This document shows, one piece after another, positions 8,300 to 19,179 of a DNA stretch of 64,000 nt. Position 1 is the first letter of the stretch; each line of letters starts with the position of its first letter. Location of the stretch: the NCBI RefSeq assembly GCF_005280195.1, contig NZ_SZPR01000015.1, forward strand, positions 1 to 64,000. The letters are read 5' to 3'. The position numbers and the translations under genes are program-made. The notes under the pieces are model-generated. The model saw only the letters and a list, made by a program, of their open reading frames with translations, did not search any database and was not told where the DNA came from. Origin of the DNA: Streptomyces galbus. GTDB taxonomy: Bacteria > Actinomycetota > Actinomycetes > Streptomycetales > Streptomycetaceae.

Positions 8300-9289
8300 A
8301 TGACGGCCAGGGCACACAGCGTCGGCGTACTGGCGTTCGACGGCATGAAGATGCTGGACCTCACCGGGCCCGCCGAGGTGTTCAGCGAGGCCAACCGGTA
8401 CGGCGCCGACTACCGTCTGACGGTCGTCTCGCCCGGCGGGAAACCGGTGTCCTCGTCGATCGGCATGCGTGTCCCCGTCGACGCCGACGTGGCCGACGCG
8501 CCCGCCTTCGACACCCTCCTGGTGGTGGGGGGCGACCGGCTGCCCGAAGCGCCCGTCGAGCCCGGTCTGACCACGGCCACCGCCGAGCTCGCCTCCCGGG
8601 CCGGCCGGGTCGCGGCCGTCTGCACCGGCGCCTTCCTGCTCGGGGCCGCGGGCCTGCTCGACGGCCGGCGGGCCACGACGCACTGGCAGCACACGGCACT
8701 GCTGGCCCGCCGCCATTCCCGGGCCCGGGTCGAACCGGACGCGATCTTCGTCAGGGACGGCACCACCTACACCTCCGCCGGCGTCACCGCGGGCATCGAC
8801 CTCGCGCTGGCCCTGCTGGAGGAGGACCACGGGCCGGACCTCACCCGCCGCGTCGCCCGGTCCCTGGTGGTCTACATGCAACGGCCCGGCGGCCAGTCCC
8901 AGTTCTCGCCCTCGCTGCAGGGACCGCCGCCGCGCACCCCGGTCCTGCGGCTCGTCCAGGACGCCGTCCGGGCGGATCCGACGGGGGAGCACAGCCTGGA
9001 CTCGCTCGCCGCGGCCGTCCGGGTCAGCCCACGGCACCTGACCCGCATGTTCCGCACGGAACTCGGCACCACGCCCATGAAGTACGTTGAACTGCTCCGC
9101 TTCGACATCGCCAAGGCCCTGCTGGACTCCGGCCACAACGCCACCGAGGCCGCGGCCCGGGCGGGCTTCCCCAGCTACGAGAGCCTGCGCCGGGCCTTCG
9201 CCCGCCACCTGGGCATCTCCCCGACCAAGTACCAGCACCGCTTCGCGACCACCGGCACGGGCTCCCGCACACCCGCCCCGCCGCCATGA
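8300..9289 (+). CDS. GlxA-type transcriptional regulator (DJ-1/PfpI + AraC)
   Basis: A 329-residue regulator. Residues about 8-190 form a DJ-1/PfpI-like class I amidotransferase fold, with VAAVCTGAFLLGAAGLLDGR at the nucleophile-elbow Cys. Residues about 215-315 form two AraC-type helix-turn-helix motifs (LAAAVRVSPRHLTRMF and ATEAAARAGFPSYESLRRAF). Members sense small ligands through the DJ-1-like part and activate nearby genes. Divergence from the OsmC-amidohydrolase pair suggests that these are its targets. The start ATG 8300 follows GGGGTGAG. No inverted repeat is obvious in the 71-bp shared promoter region. Confidence 0.93.
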   Translation: MTARAHSVGVLAFDGMKMLDLTGPAEVFSEANRYGADYRLTVVSPGGKPVSSSIGMRVPVDADVADAPAFDTLLVVGGDRLPEAPVEPGLTTATAELASRAGRVAAVCTGAFLLGAAGLLDGRRATTHWQHTALLARRHSRARVEPDAIFVRDGTTYTSAGVTAGIDLALALLEEDHGPDLTRRVARSLVVYMQRPGGQSQFSPSLQGPPPRTPVLRLVQDAVRADPTGEHSLDSLAAAVRVSPRHLTRMFRTELGTTPMKYVELLRFDIAKALLDSGHNATEAAARAGFPSYESLRRAFARHLGISPTKYQHRFATTGTGSRTPAPPP

Positions 9290-9455
9290 CCGGCGTCCCG
9301 CTGCTCACGGCCCGGGGCGGGCGGTCGCGCACCGCCCGCCGGCCATGGCCGTTTCGGTGGGCTTCCCGGCCGTAGGAGCGCGGCACGGGGACGGCCGGTG
9401 AGGGGAGGGTGGAGAGACCGAAGGCAGCCGTTCAGCACCCCTCGAGGAGAGCGTC

Positions 9456-10094
9456 ATGAGCGAAAAGATCGCCGGTGTGGCCGTTCCGGACAGCGCGCTG
9501 GCGCAGGCCGCGACCGAACTGGTCCGCGAGACGACCCCACCCCTGATCTTCCACCACTCCCGCCGCGTGTACCTGTTCGGCAGCCTCCAGGCGCAGGCGC
9601 TGGGCCTCGCACCGGACCCCGAACTGCTCTACGTCGCCGCGCTGTTCCACGACACCGGTCTGGTGCCCCCGTACCGCAGCGACGACCAGCGCTTCGAGAT
9701 GGACGGCGCCGACCAGGCCCGCGCGTTCCTGCTGGCCCACGGGTGTTCCGAGGGAGACGCCGACACGGTGTGGACGGCCGTCGCCCTGCACACCACCCCG
9801 GAGGTGCCCTACAAGCTGGCCCCCGAGATCGCCGCCACCACCGCGGGCGTGGAGACCGACGTGCTCGGCCTGCACCTGGACCGGATCACGCGGGCCCAGA
9901 TCGACGAGGTCACCGCGGCCCACCCCCGTCCCGACTTCAAGCGGCAGATCCTCCAGGCGTTCACCGACGGGTTCAAGCACCGCCCGGACACCACGTTCGG
10001 CACGGTGAACGCCGACGTCCTGGAGCACTTCGTCCCGGGGTTCCGCCGGACCGACTTCGTCGACGTCATCCAGGACTCCGCCTGGCCCGAGTGA
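9456..10094 (+). CDS. HD-domain metal-dependent phosphohydrolase-like protein
   Basis: A 212-residue soluble HD-superfamily protein. The first His lies in FHHSRRVYLFG, the HD doublet in AALFHDTGLVPPY, and later His and Asp in VALHTTPEVP, the order expected of an HD phosphohydrolase or hydratase. Length and layout resemble the cyanamide-hydratase-like/HDIG group, but the substrate is unknown. ATG 9456 follows GAGGAGAG. It is preceded by a 166-bp gap after the regulator gene and converges on the Rv1733c-like gene with a 10-bp gap. Confidence 0.85.
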   Translation: MSEKIAGVAVPDSALAQAATELVRETTPPLIFHHSRRVYLFGSLQAQALGLAPDPELLYVAALFHDTGLVPPYRSDDQRFEMDGADQARAFLLAHGCSEGDADTVWTAVALHTTPEVPYKLAPEIAATTAGVETDVLGLHLDRITRAQIDEVTAAHPRPDFKRQILQAFTDGFKHRPDTTFGTVNADVLEHFVPGFRRTDFVDVIQDSAWPE

Positions 10095-10104
10095 GCCGCC
10101 CCGC

Positions 10105-10692
10105 TCAGGACGACGTGGTCCAGCGGGGCGCCGTCTCCGCCCAGGCGGCGTCCCACGCGGCGAGGGTGCGGCGACGCAGCACACCCGCCGCCACGCCGTA
10201 CGCGGCCGCCGCGGCCCCCTGGACGGCGAGGGCGCCGATCACCGCCCAGCCCATCGCCCGGCTGCGGACCTGGCCGGCGTCCAGCGGCGGGCCGGTGAGT
10301 CGCCCGTCGGCGCCGGCCCAGACCCGCACCGTGCTGCCCGCGGGCAGTCCGGGGCGGACGTCGGCCGTGGCGGTGCGCGCCGTGCCCCCGGGACCGGTGA
10401 AGCCGACCTGCACCGGGTAGCGGGTCCTCCTCTCCTCGGCGGACCCCGGCTCCGGGTGCCTGCGGGCGTCCTCCAGCAGGACGGCGGTGATGGGCTGCCG
10501 GGTGGCCGCCTGCTGCTGCGCGATGCGGGCGTAGTGGCGGTGGGCGGTGTCGCCGGACCAGAACAGGGCGACGGGCGTCGCCGCCAGCGCCGCCAGGAAC
10601 AGGCCGAGGCCGAGCCACGCCTGCACCAGGTCGGCGCGGCGGCGCAGGGGATTGCGCCGCAGCCGCCAGAACAGGACCGTGCCGCCGGACAT
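10105..10692 (-). CDS. Rv1733c-like two-helix membrane protein
   Basis: A 195-residue membrane protein with the family layout: the basic N-terminus RLRRNPLRRRADLVQAW, a first helix about residues 27-45 (LGLGLFLAALAATPVALF), an extracytoplasmic domain of about 100 residues with RYPVQVGFTG and GSTVRVWAG, and a second helix about 147-170. Rv1733c in Mycobacterium tuberculosis belongs to the DosR dormancy regulon; its molecular role is unknown. The gene follows the actin-like ATPase gene with an 8-bp gap and is probably the last cistron of a four-gene minus-strand operon starting with the TraR/DksA genes. Confidence 0.82.
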   Translation of the reverse strand: MSGGTVLFWRLRRNPLRRRADLVQAWLGLGLFLAALAATPVALFWSGDTAHRHYARIAQQQAATRQPITAVLLEDARRHPEPGSAEERRTRYPVQVGFTGPGGTARTATADVRPGLPAGSTVRVWAGADGRLTGPPLDAGQVRSRAMGWAVIGALAVQGAAAAAYGVAAGVLRRRTLAAWDAAWAETAPRWTTSS

Positions 10693-10700
10693 CCGTCCCC

Positions 10701-11507
10701 CTAACGCCCCGCCCCCGCGGCCGACGGGTGGGTGCGCGCCGCCGCCAGCAGCTTCGCCGCGCCCCGGACCGCCGCGGTGTGCGGCGCCGGAACGACCCGG
10801 ACCGGCGCGGGCAGCCGTCCGGTGAGCCGGTACGTGACCTCGGGGCGCAGGGCGCCCCCGCCGGCCAGCAGGAGCCCGCGCCCCACCGCCTCGGCGCACA
10901 GTGAGCCGCGGTCCTGGCGCAGCATCGCCGTCAGCATCGTGGCCACCGCCCCGGCGATCTGCTGCGCCGTGACCGTGTCGCCGAGGTCGCCGGTGCCCAG
11001 GGCCACCCGGCGGGCGTCGGTGACGGCACCCTCGGACAGCAGCACCACTTCCGTGAAATGCGCGCCGACGTCGACCACCAGCAGCGGCCGGGACAGATCG
11101 GCCCCGGCGGCCAGGGCGACGGCCCGGGCGCCCGGCACCGTGAGCACGGCCCGCGGCCCCAGCACCCCGGCCACGGCCCGCGCCCGCGTCCGGAAGGCCA
11201 CGGCGTCCAGCGCGGGCGCCGCGACGACGACCAGCGGCCGGGCGCCGCGGGGCAGCCGGTGACCGAGCGCACGCCGCAGCACCTCCGCGCACCCGGCGAC
11301 GTCGACGACGGCCCCCCGCCGCACCGGGTACCGCGCGCCGTCCTCCAGGAAGGTCACCGTGGGCACGTCCACCACGACACCCCGGCCGGAGACCCACGCA
11401 CGCGTGCGGGCACTGCCCAGGTCCAGGGCCACGCCGCAGCAGCGGCGGCACGCGGACCACGGCCGGTGCCGTTCCGCCGGGTGGGGGAGGAGCGCGTCAC
11501 CGGTCAT
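10701..11507 (-). CDS. MreB/Hsp70-like actin-fold ATPase
   Basis: A 268-residue actin-superfamily protein shorter than true MreB (about 340). Phosphate-1 motif GVALDLGSARTRAWV lies near residues 23-37, phosphate-2 motif LLVVDVGAHFTEVVLL near 140, and the adenosine-type motif GLLLAGGGALRP near 215. Good start: ATG 11507 after AAGGAGG, overlapping the upstream TraR-gene stop as ATGA, so the two are translationally coupled. Coupling to a DksA/TraR-like protein and to an Rv1733c-like protein suggests a stress or dormancy function rather than cell-shape control (inference). The shortened length suggests that subdomain insertions seen in MreB are missing. Confidence 0.8.
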   Translation of the reverse strand: MTGDALLPHPAERHRPWSACRRCCGVALDLGSARTRAWVSGRGVVVDVPTVTFLEDGARYPVRRGAVVDVAGCAEVLRRALGHRLPRGARPLVVVAAPALDAVAFRTRARAVAGVLGPRAVLTVPGARAVALAAGADLSRPLLVVDVGAHFTEVVLLSEGAVTDARRVALGTGDLGDTVTAQQIAGAVATMLTAMLRQDRGSLCAEAVGRGLLLAGGGALRPEVTYRLTGRLPAPVRVVPAPHTAAVRGAAKLLAAARTHPSAAGAGR

Positions 11508-11878
11508 CGGGCGGCCTCCTTCACCTGCTGGCAGCGGGCGCAGTAGCGGGCCTGCGGCACGATCGCCAGACGCTCCCGGTCGACGGGGCGCCGGCACAGG
11601 TGGCAGACGCCGTAGGAGCCCTCGGCCAGGCGCCGCAGGGCCGCCTCGACGTCGGCGAGGACCATGCGGGCCGAGGCGGCGAGTTCGGCCCGCACCTCGA
11701 TCTGCGCGGCGGTCTGCGGCCCGTGTGCCGCCCCGGCGCGCGGGACGACGGGCCGGGCCAGTCGGCGCAGTTGCTCCCGGCGGAACCGGAGCTGCTCGTG
11801 CAGGTCCTCGCGCAGCGCGGCGAGGTCCTCGGGCGACAGGTGCGTCGGACGTGGGTCGACGGTGTGGCGGATCACCAC
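11504..11878 (-). CDS. TraR/DksA-family zinc-finger protein (first copy)
   Basis: A 124-residue protein with an N-terminal helical hairpin (LREDLHEQLRFRREQLRRL ... EVRAELAASARMVL) and a C-terminal four-cysteine zinc finger, CHLC ... CARC. DksA/TraR proteins bind the RNA polymerase secondary channel and alter initiation, often with ppGpp. The start is GTG 11878 or GTG 11875 (VVIRHTVD), following AAGGGG. Its stop overlaps the next gene's ATG. It is one of two such genes here; the second lies 125 bp upstream. Confidence 0.88.
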   Translation of the reverse strand: MVIRHTVDPRPTHLSPEDLAALREDLHEQLRFRREQLRRLARPVVPRAGAAHGPQTAAQIEVRAELAASARMVLADVEAALRRLAEGSYGVCHLCRRPVDRERLAIVPQARYCARCQQVKEAAR

Positions 11879-11956
11879 TTCACCCCTTCGTGGGCAGGGC
11901 GGCTGGGCAGGGCGGCTGGTCGGGGAGGGGCTGGGCGGGGAGCCGGGCACGGTGGT

Positions 11957-12000
11957 CGCGGCTGCGGCTGCGGCTGCGGCGGCGGCTGCGGCGGCGGGTG
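11957..12000. repeat. GCTGCG/GGCGGC simple repeat
   Basis: A run of gctgcg hexamers passing into ggcggc units in the gap between the two TraR/DksA genes. It makes an artefactual poly-Ala frame on the plus strand. It is probably slippage-prone and the copy number may vary between strains. Upstream of it (11904-11925) gggcagggcggct is also duplicated. Confidence 0.7.
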
Positions 12001-12003
12001 CGG

Positions 12004-12318
12004 TCAGCCGGTGAGACCGCGGCAGGCGACGCAGTGGCGGGTGTACGGCAGGATCTCCAGCCGCTCCGCGGGGATCGGCTTGGCGCAGCCCGTGCACGTC
12101 CCGTACGTGCCGTCGTCGATCCGGGCGAACGCCTCGTCGATCTCCTCCAGGACCTGCCCCATCGCGGCCCGCTGCGCCGCCAGGAGGTGGTCGTCGGCGC
12201 TCGGTCCCGCCTCGTCGAGGGCCTGCAACTGCGCCAGTCGGGCACTGCGGGCGTGTGCGAGACGCTGCCGGGCGTGGTGGTGCGGGTGGGGCTCGGCGCG
12301 GGTGGCATCGAGCGTCAT
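12004..12318 (-). CDS. TraR/DksA-family zinc-finger protein (second copy)
   Basis: A 104-residue paralogue of the downstream TraR/DksA protein. It has an N-terminal helix with His-rich PHPHHHARQRLAHAR, then EIDEAFARIDDGTYGTCTGC ... RHCVACRG, the four-cysteine finger. The acidic residues at the coiled-coil tip region (DEAGPSADD) could be relevant for polymerase regulation. ATG 12318 follows GAGAAGAGGA. It probably leads the minus-strand operon to the Rv1733c-like gene, and diverges from the histidine-kinase gene with about 330 bp between. Confidence 0.88.
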   Translation of the reverse strand: MTLDATRAEPHPHHHARQRLAHARSARLAQLQALDEAGPSADDHLLAAQRAAMGQVLEEIDEAFARIDDGTYGTCTGCAKPIPAERLEILPYTRHCVACRGLTG

Positions 12319-12644
12319 GATCGGTCCTCTTCTCGTCGGACACGGCACGTGCGGTACCCCCTCCGGTGACGGGGAGGCGCCGTGTCTCCACCCTCGCCGG
12401 ACCCGCCGCGCGGGCCCATCGGGCGCGGGCCCCATTTGTGACCGGGCCGGGCACCCATGGGGGACGCGCGTCCCGGAAATGGGGTCCGGACCCCATCGAC
12501 GCCACCCCCGCGCCGGGAGAGGCTGGCCACAGGCTCACCCACGCACCACGCACCACGGACACCGACTTCGAGCGCGGCCGGCCGGACGGCGCGCGGCCGA
12601 CCGGGAGCCGTTACCGACACCCGGGAAGAGGAGGCGCACAGCCG

Positions 12645-13598
12645 GTGTCCTTGTTCTGGCGGATCTTCGTGCTCAACGCCGTCGTGCTGGGCACGGCCAC
12701 GGCGCTGCTGCTGTGGGCTCCGGTCACCGTGTCGGTGCCCGTCCTGCTCACCGAGGCGGTCATCCTGCTCGGCGGCCTGGCCGTCATGCTGGTCGCCAAC
12801 GCCGTGCTGCTGCGCCTGGGCCTCGCCCCGCTCGACCGGCTCACCCGGCTGATGACCACGGTGGACCTGCTGCGCCCCGGCCAGCGGCTGCCCGCGTCCG
12901 GGGGCCGTGAGGTCGCCGAGCTGATCCGCACCTTCAACGCCATGCTCGAACGGCTGGAGCACGAACGGGCCACCAGCAGCGCCCGCGCCCTGCTCGCCCA
13001 GGAGGCCGAACGGCGCCGTATCGCCCAGGAGCTGCACGACGAGGTCGGCCAGACCATGACCGCGATCCTGCTGGGCCTCAAGCGCGCGGCGGACGAGGCA
13101 CCCGAGGGCCTGCGCCGGCAGCTGTACGAGGTGCAGGAGATCACCCGGGAGAGCCTGGACGAGGTGCGCCGCCTGGTGCGCCGACTGCGGCCCGGGGTGC
13201 TGGACGACCTGGGCCTGGTCAGCGCGCTCACCTCGCTCACCGAGGACTTCGCCACCCACACCGGCCTGCGGGTCGCCCGCCGGTTCGCCACCGACCTGCC
13301 CGCGCTCGCCCCGGAGACGGAACTGGTGCTCTACCGCGTCGCCCAGGAGTCGCTGACCAACGCGGCCCGCCACGCCGACGCCGAACGGGTCACCGTCGGC
13401 CTGCGCCACGACGACGGCAGCGTCGTCCTCACCGTCGTCGACGACGGGCGCGGCATCACCGTCCCGCGCGAGGGCGCCGGCATCCGCGGCATGCGCGAGC
13501 GCGCGCTGCTCGCCGGCGGCCGCCTCGACATCTCCCCGGCACCGCGCACCGGCACCCAGGTGCGGCTCACCGCACCCGTCTCCGGAAGGCACCCCTGA
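12645..13598 (+). CDS. NarL-family sensor histidine kinase
   Basis: A 317-residue membrane kinase. Two N-terminal helices (about 5-24 and 29-56) are followed by a HAMP-like linker (about 57-110), a HisKA_3 dimerisation domain with phosphoacceptor His131 in RRRIAQELHDEVGQT, and an HATPase domain with LYRVAQESLTNAARHA and VVDDGRGI. The extracytoplasmic loop is very short, so the signal is probably sensed within the membrane. The start is GTG 12645 after GAGGAGG; a longer open frame upstream lacks a ribosome site and membrane features. The response regulator gene follows two bases after the stop. Confidence 0.93.
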   Translation: MSLFWRIFVLNAVVLGTATALLLWAPVTVSVPVLLTEAVILLGGLAVMLVANAVLLRLGLAPLDRLTRLMTTVDLLRPGQRLPASGGREVAELIRTFNAMLERLEHERATSSARALLAQEAERRRIAQELHDEVGQTMTAILLGLKRAADEAPEGLRRQLYEVQEITRESLDEVRRLVRRLRPGVLDDLGLVSALTSLTEDFATHTGLRVARRFATDLPALAPETELVLYRVAQESLTNAARHADAERVTVGLRHDDGSVVLTVVDDGRGITVPREGAGIRGMRERALLAGGRLDISPAPRTGTQVRLTAPVSGRHP

Positions 13599-13600
13599 CC

Positions 13601-14302
13601 ATGCACGACACGACCACCACCGCCCCCGCGCACCCGGCGTCGCACGCCGGGACGAACGGCATCCGCATCCTGCTCGCCGACGACCACGCCCTTGTCCGCC
13701 GCGGCGTGCGGCTCATCCTCGACCAGGAACCCGACCTCCATGTGACCGCCGAGGCCGGGGACGGCGCCGAGGCCGTCGAGACGGCCCGCACCCACGACCT
13801 CGACCTGGCCGTCCTCGACATCGCCATGCCCCGCCTGACCGGACTCCAGGCGGCGCGCGAACTCGCGGCCGTCCGGCCCGGCCTGCGGATCCTGATGCTC
13901 ACCATGCACGACAACGAGCAGTACTTCTTCCAGGCGTTGAAGGCCGGCGCCTGCGGCTACGTCCTCAAGTCCGTCGCCGACCGGGACCTGGTCGCCGCCT
14001 GCCGCGCCGCCATGCGCGACGAGCCGTTCCTCTACCCCGGCGCGGTCACCGCGCTGATCCGCACCTACCTGAACCGGTCCCACCACGGCGAGGAGACCCC
14101 GGACCGGATCCTCACGCCCCGCGAGGAGGAGGTCCTCAAGCTGGTGGCCGAGGGGCACTCCTCCAAGGAGATCGCCGAGCTGCTGTTCATCAGCGTCAAG
14201 ACCGTCCAGCGCCACCGCGCGAACCTGCTGCACAAACTCGGCCTGCGGGACCGCCTGGAGCTCACCCGGTACGCCATCCGCGCCGGCCTGATCGAACCCT
14301 GA
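13601..14302 (+). CDS. NarL/FixJ-family response regulator
   Basis: A 233-residue regulator: receiver domain residues about 22-140 with the acidic pocket LLADDHA and phospho-acceptor Asp73 in VLDIAMP, switch Thr in LMLTMHD and Lys in GYVLKS; LuxR-type HTH about 165-228 (LTPREEEVLKLVAEGHSSKEIAELL). It is the cognate partner of the kinase two bases upstream. Likely targets include the neighbouring TraR/DksA operon or the downstream secDF, but no binding site can be assigned by eye. Confidence 0.95.
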   Translation: MHDTTTTAPAHPASHAGTNGIRILLADDHALVRRGVRLILDQEPDLHVTAEAGDGAEAVETARTHDLDLAVLDIAMPRLTGLQAARELAAVRPGLRILMLTMHDNEQYFFQALKAGACGYVLKSVADRDLVAACRAAMRDEPFLYPGAVTALIRTYLNRSHHGEETPDRILTPREEEVLKLVAEGHSSKEIAELLFISVKTVQRHRANLLHKLGLRDRLELTRYAIRAGLIEP

Positions 14303-14741
14303 CCGCCGCCGTGACCGGGACGCGGGCGCGCGCACGCGTGCGGGGGCTCCTGGGGACCGTCGTCTGCGCGCTGCTCACGATCCTCGGCACCACCGCACCG
14401 ACCGCCCCGGCACCGGCGACAGCGACGGCCGGACCGACGACTGCCGCCCTTCTCCACCACTCCCACGCCGAGGCGCACGACGGCCAGGACGCCGCCCGCG
14501 CCGCCTCCGTGGCGACCCGTCACCCAGCACAGCGCGACCACCCCGCCCCACCGCGTCCGGCCCTGGCCGACGGCGCCGCGGACCCGGCCGTCGTCGCGCC
14601 CGGCCCTGCTCCGTGCACACCACCGGCCACCGAGCACCGTCCACCCCGGCGACCCCACCACCCCCGCGACCGCGATCGAGCACCCCCGCACCCTCCGGCA
14701 TCCGACCTTCCCCGTCCGCACCTTCCTGCCGGAGATCCCCC

Positions 14742-17033
<2,292 letters not shown>

Positions 17034-17042
17034 CCGGCCGGG

Positions 17043-18008
17043 TCAGTCCCCGGGTCCGGGGTCGGGGCGTACGGCCTCCTTGATCCCGGCCCGGGCCGCC
17101 TCCAGTTGCGCGGCGAAGGCCACGCCCAGGAACAGCGCGATGCCGGTGACGTTGGCCCACAGCAGCAGGGCGATGAATGCGGTGAGCGGACCGTACACCG
17201 CGCCGAACGCGGAGCTGCGGCCGACGTACAGGGCCAGCAGCAGCGTCGCCCCCACCCACAGCACCAGGTGCACGGCGCTGCCGAAGGCGAGCCAGGTGTA
17301 GCCGGGCTGCCGGCGGCGCGGCGACCACCGGAAGATGACGGCGGAGGCCAGCCAGGCGAGGACCAGCCCCACCGGGATCTCCAGGACCCGCCACCAGCGC
17401 GGCCCGGAGTCACCCCCGCCCGAGCTGGCCGCCACCGCGTCACCGACCGCGTCCCCGGCGACCAGCACCACGAACCCGAGCACCATGGGCAGGCCCGCCG
17501 CGACCGCGAGGACCAGGGCGCGGGCGTACTTGCGCGGGAAGGGGCGGTCACGCTCGATGCCGTAGATGCGGTTGGCGCCCCGCTCCACCTGGCCCATCGC
17601 GGAGGCGAGATTCAGCATCGCGAAGCCGAAGCCCAGCCAGAGCGCCAGCGTGCTCCAGACGCCGCCGTGGGCGCTGTCGCGGGTCTCGGCGAACGCGTCG
17701 TCCAGGATGTCGGCGCCCGCGCCGGGCACGATCGCGCCCAGGCTCCGCTCGATCACCCGCCCCACCCACTCGGTGTGCACGGACGTCGCGAGGCCGACCA
17801 GGGCCAGCGTGAAGGGCACCAGGCCGAGCACGATCTGGAAGCCGAGCGCCCGGGCGTTCGTGAAGCCGTCGGCGTAGCGGAACCGGCTGAACGAGTCCAC
17901 CAGCAGGCGCACCCCGCCGTAGTGCCGCAGGGCGGTCAGCGCCTCGTCACCGGAGAGTTCCTCCCCGATCATGTCCCGGGTCTGCGGGACGTGGACCGCG
18001 GTTCCCAT
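17043..18008 (-). CDS. YihY/BrkB-family inner membrane protein
   Basis: A 321-residue polytopic membrane protein of the YihY/virulence factor BrkB family. The typical start of the domain (FRYADGFTNARALGFQIVLGLVPF, shown here as its first part FRYADGFTNARALGFQ) lies near residue 45, followed by six hydrophobic segments, including FVVLVAGDAVGDAVA and FIALLLWANVTGIALFLG. Family members were once thought to be ribonuclease BN; the true role is unknown. ATG 18008 follows AAGGAG; the N-terminal region before the first helix is acidic. The gene converges on secDF with only nine bases between stops. Confidence 0.9.
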   Translation of the reverse strand: MGTAVHVPQTRDMIGEELSGDEALTALRHYGGVRLLVDSFSRFRYADGFTNARALGFQIVLGLVPFTLALVGLATSVHTEWVGRVIERSLGAIVPGAGADILDDAFAETRDSAHGGVWSTLALWLGFGFAMLNLASAMGQVERGANRIYGIERDRPFPRKYARALVLAVAAGLPMVLGFVVLVAGDAVGDAVAASSGGGDSGPRWWRVLEIPVGLVLAWLASAVIFRWSPRRRQPGYTWLAFGSAVHLVLWVGATLLLALYVGRSSAFGAVYGPLTAFIALLLWANVTGIALFLGVAFAAQLEAARAGIKEAVRPDPGPGD

Positions 18009-18163
18009 CGCGCTCGCGCTCCTTCCGTTCGCGCCCCGCCCGCGGCGGGCCCCTGCTCGACCGACTGCCCCCAAACGGCCCGTTCACCGCGGGCGTTGAA
18101 GTATTCGATCTTGGGCAGACGGGATGACGCACATGTCCGCGGCTCCCGGGAGGCACGACCACG

Positions 18164-18970
18164 ATGACCCTGCCCGTCCGTCCCACGGGACCGCAGCGCG
18201 AGCGGCGCTTCGACCTGCGCGTCACGGCCGCCTTCTTCGTGCTGCTCGCCCTGCTCGTCGTGCTGGCCGGTGCCGTCGCGCGGGCGATGGCGAGCGCGTT
18301 CGAGCAGCGGCCCGCGTGGATCCTCGCGCTGGCGGGCGTGGGCGTCGCCGTGGTGCTGCGCTGGGTCCGCCGCCGGCGCACGCTCTCCGCGTCCCGGCTC
18401 GCCCGGCAGGCCACCGAGACGCTGGAGCAGGCGGCGCGCACCGCCGTGGACGCGCTGGACGCCCCGACCCCGGCGCCCGTCCTGGTGGGCGCGGGCGGGG
18501 GCGTCATGACGGAGACGTGCCCGGTCGTGGACCCGGTGTTCGGGGCGGCGGAACCGGAGGCGGAGGTGGCGGAGCCCTGCCCGGCGGAGGACCCCTATGA
18601 GTTCGAGGAGGAGATAGCCGCCCTGTGCACGCGCGACGGCTGCACGGGGGTCGAGGTCGTGGGCGGCGCCGGGGACCTGGGCGCGGACGTGGTGGCGTGG
18701 ACGCCCGACGGACGCCGGCTCGTCATCCAGTGCAAGCGGTACTGCGACGGGAACAAGGTCGGCTCCCAGGACCTCCAGCGCTTCGGCGGCACCTGCTTCA
18801 CCGTCCACGAGGCGGACCTGGCCGTCGTCGTCACGACCAGCGACTTCACCCTGCCCGCCCTGGAGTACGCGGAGCAGTGCGGCATCCTGTGCGTCGGCGA
18901 CGACGCCCTGCGCGGGTGGATGGCGGGCACGGCGGCCGCTCCCTGGCAGGCGCACCCCGCCGAGGGCTGA
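18164..18970 (+). CDS. Membrane-anchored Mrr-like restriction endonuclease
   Basis: A 268-residue protein. Two N-terminal membrane helices (about 20-40 and 50-66) are followed by a basic RRRR patch, a linker and an Mrr-type PD-(D/E)xK nuclease domain (about 146-255). Active-site signature: Asp175 in GDLGADVVAW and Gln189-x-Lys191 in VIQCKRY. Mrr-domain enzymes cut foreign or methylated DNA; here the catalytic core is tethered to the membrane with the nuclease on the cytoplasmic side (topology is inference). ATG 18164 is preceded by GGGAGG. No methyltransferase gene is near. Cys-rich features (CTRDGC, QCKRYC) are unusual. Confidence 0.85.
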   Translation: MTLPVRPTGPQRERRFDLRVTAAFFVLLALLVVLAGAVARAMASAFEQRPAWILALAGVGVAVVLRWVRRRRTLSASRLARQATETLEQAARTAVDALDAPTPAPVLVGAGGGVMTETCPVVDPVFGAAEPEAEVAEPCPAEDPYEFEEEIAALCTRDGCTGVEVVGGAGDLGADVVAWTPDGRRLVIQCKRYCDGNKVGSQDLQRFGGTCFTVHEADLAVVVTTSDFTLPALEYAEQCGILCVGDDALRGWMAGTAAAPWQAHPAEG

Positions 18971-18996
18971 CGGGGGACGGGCGCAGCAGGAGGCCA

Positions 18997-19035
18997 CGCC
19001 CCACCCGGACGCCCCACCCGGACGCCCCACCCGAA
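18997..19035. repeat. 13-bp tandem repeat, three copies
   Basis: The unit cgccccacccgga occurs three times in a row (the third copy with one change) between the Mrr-like gene and the lipoprotein gene. About 30 bp on, gctcgccgcccc and gctcgccgcccg also repeat. No coding role is evident; repeats of this kind can expand or contract. Confidence 0.65.
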
Positions 19036-19179
19036 CGGGCCACCCGCACCCGGCGACGACCACCCGGCTCGCCGCCCCGGCTCGCCGCCCGGCGCGCCCC
19101 GACCGACGATGGGCCCACGGTCCCCGTGCCACCCGCGGGGCCGCGACGAGCCCCACGGTCCCCCACAGCGAGGAAGCCC

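Noticed and set aside
11664..12014. Plus-strand frame ending in a run of alanines
   Set aside because: The alanine run is the gctgcg simple repeat between two TraR/DksA genes, which are well supported on the minus strand.
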